A DNA stretch of 9,793 bases from an uncultured Collinsella sp. GTDB lineage: Bacteria; Actinomycetota; Coriobacteriia; Coriobacteriales; Coriobacteriaceae. Below the pieces are notes generated by a model. It did no database searches, was not told the origin of the DNA, and saw nothing but the letters and a program-made list of their open reading frames with translations. Below, piece by piece: positions 7,198 to 9,793 of this stretch. The stretch lies in contig CAJLLB010000073.1 of the NCBI GenBank assembly GCA_905207425.1, positions 1-9,793 of the forward strand. The letters are read 5' to 3'. The stretch's first letter is position 1. Every line of letters begins with the position of its first letter. The translations under genes were made by a program, and so were the position numbers.

Positions 7198-8075
7198 TTA
7201 GGGAAGTTCGCGCTTGACAACCTCGACGATGTCGTCGACAACGCGCTGGGTCAGCTCGTGCGTCTCGGCCTCGGCCATCACGCGGACCAGCGGCTCGGTA
7301 CCGCTCGGGCGCACCAGAATGCGGCCGCGGCCGTCAAGCTCCTTCTCGGCAGCAGCGACGGCATCCCAGATGGGCTGGCAATCGTCCAGACCAGCCTTGT
7401 TGTCCGAATGCACGTTGACGAGTACCTGCGGGTACTTCTTCATGATGCCGGCAAGATCGGTGAGGGTACGACCGGTGCGCTTGAGCACGGCCAGCAGTTG
7501 CAGAGCCGTCACCAGGCCGTCACCGGTGGTGTTGTGCTCCAAGAAGATGATGTGGCCGGACTGTTCGCCGCCGATGACGGCGCCGTCCGCGAGCATGCGC
7601 TCCAAAACGTAGCGGTCGCCCACGGCGGTCTGAACCATCTCGAAGCCCTGCTCCTTCATAGCGATGGAGAAGCCCAGGTTGCACATGACGGTCGAGACGA
7701 TCTCGGAGTTGGCGAGCTTGCCGCGAGCGGCGAGGTCAGAACCGCAGATAGCCAGGATATAGTCACCGTCGATCTCATTGCCCTCGCTGTCCACGAACAG
7801 TACGCGGTCGGCGTCGCCGTCGTGGGCCAGACCGATGTCAGCATGGGTGCGCAGCACGAGCTCGCGCAGGGGCTCAAGGTGAGTGGAGCCGCACTCGACG
7901 TTAATGTCGGTGCCGCAGTAATCAGTGTTGATGGCATGGACCGTGGCACCCAGGCGCTGCAGCGCGGCGGGCGTAGTCTGGCAGGAAGCACCGTGACCGC
8001 AGTCGACGGCAACGACCAGGCCGTCGAGCCTCAGGCCATCAAGCGTATCGATGGCGTGGTCGACGTATGCCTTGC
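7198..8075 (-). other. glmM: GlmM-derived part of the composite frame (phosphoglucosamine mutase domains 2 (part) to 4)
   Basis: Intact GlmM interconverts glucosamine-6-phosphate and glucosamine-1-phosphate on the way to UDP-GlcNAc and needs about 445 residues. Present here are the second-domain stretch [10 protein letters not shown], the metal-binding DGDADR (residues 302-307 of the composite), the sugar-binding GGEQSGH (385-391), TTGDGLV, and the phosphate-binding [12 protein letters not shown] near the end. The TAA at 7200-7198 is the genuine end of the gene. Missing is domain 1 with its TASHNP-like active-site serine. In the true source genome the gene presumably continues upstream from about 8075. 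Being next to the PTS IIA gene and nagB makes metabolic sense, since both enzymes share glucosamine-6-phosphate. Confidence 0.92.
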
Positions 8076-8724
8076 GGGCGTCCTTCATCTTGATGATCCT
8101 GGCGGGGGTTCCGGCCACCACCGCGTTGGGAGGGACGTTCTCCGTCACAACAGCGCCCGCGGCCACCACAGCCCCGGCGCCGATCCGCACCCCCTCGATC
8201 ACCACGGCGTTGGCGCCCACCAGGACGCCGTCCTCCACCACTACCGGGGTGGCGGAGGCGGGCTCCACCACCCCGGCCAGCACGGCGCCGGCGCCGATGT
8301 GGCAGTCATCCCCCACCGTGGCCCGGCCGCCCAGGACAGCGCCCATGTCGATCATGGTGCGCCTGCCCACCACGGCGCCGATGTTGAGGATGGCCCCCAT
8401 CATGATGACGGCACCCTCGCCGATCTCCACCTTCTCCCGAATGATGGCCCCGGGTTCGATCCGGGCCTTGAGATCTTTCAGGTCCAGCAGGGGCACGCCG
8501 GAGTTGCGGCGGTCATTCTCCACCACCAGGTCGGTGATCCTCTCCCGATTGGCCTCCAGAATGGGGGCCAGCTCTGCCCAGTCGCCGAAGACGACGCGGC
8601 TGCCGCCCTCGCCGAACACCTGGGCGGAGCCGAAGTCCACCGGGGCCGTGAGGTTGATATAAATTTTCACTGGCGTTCTCTTGGGGGAACTGGCGATATA
8701 GTCGATGATCTCCTGGGCGTTCAT
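7198..8724 (-). CDS. Composite reading frame: N-terminal DapH joined in frame to C-terminal GlmM
   Basis: One open frame of 508 codons, but its two parts belong to unrelated enzymes. Residues 1 to about 214 are tetrahydrodipicolinate N-acetyltransferase (DapH); from about 220 to the end is phosphoglucosamine mutase (GlmM). DapH lacks its last 20 or so residues; GlmM lacks its first 150, including the loop carrying the phosphorylated catalytic serine, so it could not act as a mutase. The start is ATG 8724: GGAG (8735-8732) lies seven bases before it, whereas the GTG at 8730 touches the Shine-Dalgarno sequence. Codon style changes at the joint. Upstream neighbours are dapB and dut; downstream are PTS IIA and nagB, which fits the two halves coming from two genomes. 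No such fusion is known to me in either family. An automatic annotation would probably give one of the two names; either would be misleading. Confidence 0.9.
   Translation of the reverse strand: MNAQEIIDYIASSPKRTPVKIYINLTAPVDFGSAQVFGEGGSRVVFGDWAELAPILEANRERITDLVVENDRRNSGVPLLDLKDLKARIEPGAIIREKVEIGEGAVIMMGAILNIGAVVGRRTMIDMGAVLGGRATVGDDCHIGAGAVLAGVVEPASATPVVVEDGVLVGANAVVIEGVRIGAGAVVAAGAVVTENVPPNAVVAGTPARIIKMKDARKAYVDHAIDTLDGLRLDGLVVAVDCGHGASCQTTPAALQRLGATVHAINTDYCGTDINVECGSTHLEPLRELVLRTHADIGLAHDGDADRVLFVDSEGNEIDGDYILAICGSDLAARGKLANSEIVSTVMCNLGFSIAMKEQGFEMVQTAVGDRYVLERMLADGAVIGGEQSGHIIFLEHNTTGDGLVTALQLLAVLKRTGRTLTDLAGIMKKYPQVLVNVHSDNKAGLDDCQPIWDAVAAAEKELDGRGRILVRPSGTEPLVRVMAEAETHELTQRVVDDIVEVVKRELP
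8070..8092. other. Junction between two sequence sources (DapH to GlmM)
   Basis: DapH text ends at about KMKDA and GlmM-type text begins at about KAYVDHAID; on the minus strand the bases are AAGGACGCCCGCAAGGC. Left of here genes read as actinobacterial, right of here as Clostridia-like. A short identical stretch (such as AAGGACGC) in both sources could have allowed the join. The exact base cannot be fixed without the parent sequences. Confidence 0.75.
8083..8724 (-). other. dapH: DapH-derived part of the composite frame (tetrahydrodipicolinate N-acetyltransferase)
   Basis: DapH transfers acetyl from acetyl-CoA to 2,3,4,5-tetrahydrodipicolinate in the acetylase branch of diaminopimelate/lysine synthesis. 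The visible part covers nearly the whole family: the N-terminal [20 protein letters not shown], the [16 protein letters not shown] signature (about residues 67-82), then left-handed beta-helix hexapeptide turns ([14 protein letters not shown] through [13 protein letters not shown], about 89-193) and the closing [15 protein letters not shown]. The usual C-terminal helix of about 20 residues is replaced by GlmM sequence. The dapB stop (8729-8727) is two bases before the start, so the two were translated together in the source genome. Similarity is to Gram-positive (Bacillus/Clostridia type) DapH. Confidence 0.92.
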
Positions 8725-8726
8725 AG

Positions 8727-9305
8727 TCACTCTCCAAACAAGATTTTTTGCAGGTCATAGACCCCTTTGGGCCGCCCAGGCAGCAGCCGGGCGATGTGCA
8801 GGGCCCCGTTCACAAAGATCTGGCGGCTGGCAGCCCGGTGGGTCAGCTCCAGTTCCTCATCCGGCCCAAAGAAATGGACCGTGTGGGTCCCGGCCACGGT
8901 GCCGCCCCGGAGTGCGTGGATGCCTACCTCATCCTTCTCCCGGCGGCCGCAGTTCCCCTCCCGGCCATACACCGGCCGCAGGCGGTGCTGGGGATCGACA
9001 GCTTCCAGCAGCAGCTTTGCGGTGCCGCTGGGGGCGTCCGCCTTCTGGCTGTGGTGGGTCTCGGTGATCTCGATGTCAAAATCCGGCCCCAGCACCGGGG
9101 CGATGACCTGCAGGGCCCGGGCCAGCACCGCTACCCCCAGGGAGTAGTTGGCGCTCCACAGCACCGGCGCGGCGCTCCCCAGGGCCCGCAGCTCCTCCGG
9201 AATTGCCGGCGCCTCCTTCCGCTCCGCCTCTCGGGCGGCCGCCTTCTGGAGCCGCTCCTGTTCCTCGGGGATCTCGCCGCTCTTCTTCTTGAAAAAACCG
9301 AACAT
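8727..9305 (-). CDS. dapB: C-terminal (substrate-binding) half of DapB behind an unrelated N-terminus
   Basis: 192 residues. From about residue 35 on the text is dihydrodipicolinate reductase: [12 protein letters not shown] (47-58), then the signature [18 protein letters not shown] (79-96) with the catalytic H84/H85 and K88, then [20 protein letters not shown] and a normal C-terminus. The N-terminal Rossmann domain of about 120 residues with its GxxGxMG loop for NAD(P)H is absent. In its place are 34 highly charged residues beginning [10 protein letters not shown], rich in E, K, R and A, probably helical, which I do not recognise. As it stands the protein cannot bind NAD(P)H in the usual way and should be inactive as a reductase. 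ATG 9305 has GGAG ten bases upstream. The stop is two bases before dapH. Either a second chimeric junction near 9200 or a genomic deletion explains this. DapB identity of the C-terminal part is firm. Confidence 0.88.
   Translation of the reverse strand: MFGFFKKKSGEIPEEQERLQKAAAREAERKEAPAIPEELRALGSAAPVLWSANYSLGVAVLARALQVIAPVLGPDFDIEITETHHSQKADAPSGTAKLLLEAVDPQHRLRPVYGREGNCGRREKDEVGIHALRGGTVAGTHTVHFFGPDEELELTHRAASRQIFVNGALHIARLLPGRPKGVYDLQKILFGE
9190..9210. other. Probable second junction (unknown N-terminus to DapB)
   Basis: Sequence upstream of about 9203 (minus-strand reading) encodes the charged [12 protein letters not shown] leader; downstream it encodes DapB from the linker before [15 protein letters not shown] occurs on both sides (residues 12-15 and 35-38), so a short homology may have guided the join. 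Base composition is similar on both sides, so the two parents may be related or the same genome. Confidence 0.5.
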
Positions 9306-9334
9306 GACTGAGATGCTCCTCTCTGGATAAATGT

Positions 9335-9763
9335 TTACTTCCCGGTGGAGCCGAAGCCCCCTTCTCCACGGGCCGTGCCGCCGAGCTCGCCCACTTCCTG
9401 CAGCACCATCAGCTGGGCGATGCGGTCTGCGGGCTGGATGGTGTACTCCGACTCCCCGGAGTTATAGAGGCCCACCATAATTTCACCCCGGTAATCGCTG
9501 TCAATGACCCCCACGCAGTTGGAGGGGACCACCCCGTGCTTGATGCCCAGCCCGCTCCGGGCCAGCACCAGGGCCACGTAATCCGCCGAGGGCAGGGCGA
9601 TGGCGATGCCCGTGGGGATCACCGTCCGCCCGCCGGGCAGCAGGGTGATGGGCTGGTCCAGACAGGCGTGCAGATCCATGGCCGCCGACCCGGGGGTGGC
9701 GTAAAAGGGGGTGGGGATCTCTTTTCCGATTTTGGGGGATACCGCTTTGACTTTTAATTCCAT
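9335..9763 (-). CDS. dut: Deoxyuridine 5'-triphosphate nucleotidohydrolase (dUTPase)
   Basis: The 142-residue protein is a complete trimeric-type dUTPase, which hydrolyses dUTP to dUMP and pyrophosphate, keeping uracil out of DNA and feeding dTMP synthesis. All five family motifs are present in order: PGSAAMDLHA (24-33), ARSGLGIKHGV (68-78), GVIDSDYRGEI (85-95, with the catalytic aspartate D88 and the nearby tyrosine), PADRIAQ (111-117) and the glycine-rich C-terminal arm RGEGGFGSTG (132-141) that closes over the substrate. ATG 9763 is preceded by AGAGGAAA at a normal distance, and TAA is at 9337-9335. The gap to the truncated dapB frame is 29 bases, so they read as one transcript. A bacterial housekeeping copy is most likely; phage copies look alike, but no phage gene is near. 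Confidence 0.96.
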   Translation of the reverse strand: MELKVKAVSPKIGKEIPTPFYATPGSAAMDLHACLDQPITLLPGGRTVIPTGIAIALPSADYVALVLARSGLGIKHGVVPSNCVGVIDSDYRGEIMVGLYNSGESEYTIQPADRIAQLMVLQEVGELGGTARGEGGFGSTGK

Positions 9764-9793
9764 GTCAGTTTCCTCTTTTCCGTGGCATTCATT

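Noticed and set aside
7198..8724. Genuine bifunctional DapH-GlmM enzyme
   Set aside because: The mutase half lacks the catalytic serine domain and the two halves belong to different pathways and apparently different organisms.
7258..8760. A 500-codon open frame on the plus strand opposite the DapH-GlmM composite
   Set aside because: It is the antisense shadow of a GC-rich coding region: rich in H, G and D, no family resemblance, and it crosses the same junction.
1..9793. CRISPR arrays, tRNA or rRNA genes, transposases, phage or defence genes
   Set aside because: No regularly spaced repeats, cloverleaf-like sequences or matching protein motifs were seen on either strand; the only strong repeat is the single inverted repeat at 467-600.

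Overview
The window is best read as a composite of at least two genomes. Bases 1 to about 8080 look like one high-GC actinobacterial chromosome. By gene content and style they suggest a gut Coriobacteriia of the Collinsella type, but this is inference, since no marker gene is present. From about 8080 to the end the sequence is high-GC with a different codon style, and carries lysine-biosynthesis and dUTPase genes that resemble gut Clostridia (Oscillospiraceae/Flavonifractor-like, also inference). The change of source falls inside one uninterrupted minus-strand reading frame that begins as DapH and ends as GlmM, each part lacking essential regions. I read it as an assembly chimera or an aberrant recombination product rather than a natural enzyme.

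Layout. 1-449 (+): C-terminal third of a PFL/DUF711 (UPF0210) protein. 450-765: gene-free, with a perfect 32-bp inverted repeat (467-498 and 569-600) around a nested palindrome. 766-1653 (+): class I SAM methyltransferase with a GTG start. 1812-2111 (+): YhbY, a CRM-domain RNA-binding protein, followed by a strong terminator whose T-run overlaps the stop codon of the next, convergent gene. 2181-5180 (-): 999-residue regulator with an N-terminal MalT-like STAND ATPase and a C-terminal SARP-type winged helix plus BTAD domain. 5181-5566: its gene-free upstream region, then the nagB terminator. 5629-6357 (-): NagB. 6629-7126 (-): glucose-type PTS IIA. 7198-8724 (-): the DapH'-'GlmM composite. 8727-9305 (-): the C-terminal half of DapB behind an unrelated charged N-terminus, probably a second junction. 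9335-9763 (-): dUTPase.

The genes as a system. On the actinobacterial side, glmM, the PTS IIA gene and nagB form a coherent amino-sugar set. NagB returns glucosamine-6-phosphate to fructose-6-phosphate, GlmM takes it towards UDP-GlcNAc, and IIA supplies phosphate for sugar uptake. On the other side, dapB and dapH are consecutive diaminopimelate/lysine enzymes; the dapB stop lies two bases before the dapH start. I found no CRISPR array, rRNA, tRNA, transposase or phage gene. No convincing new defence or biosynthetic system is visible. The points most worth following are the two fusion junctions, the 134-bp palindromic element and the large STAND-SARP regulator.
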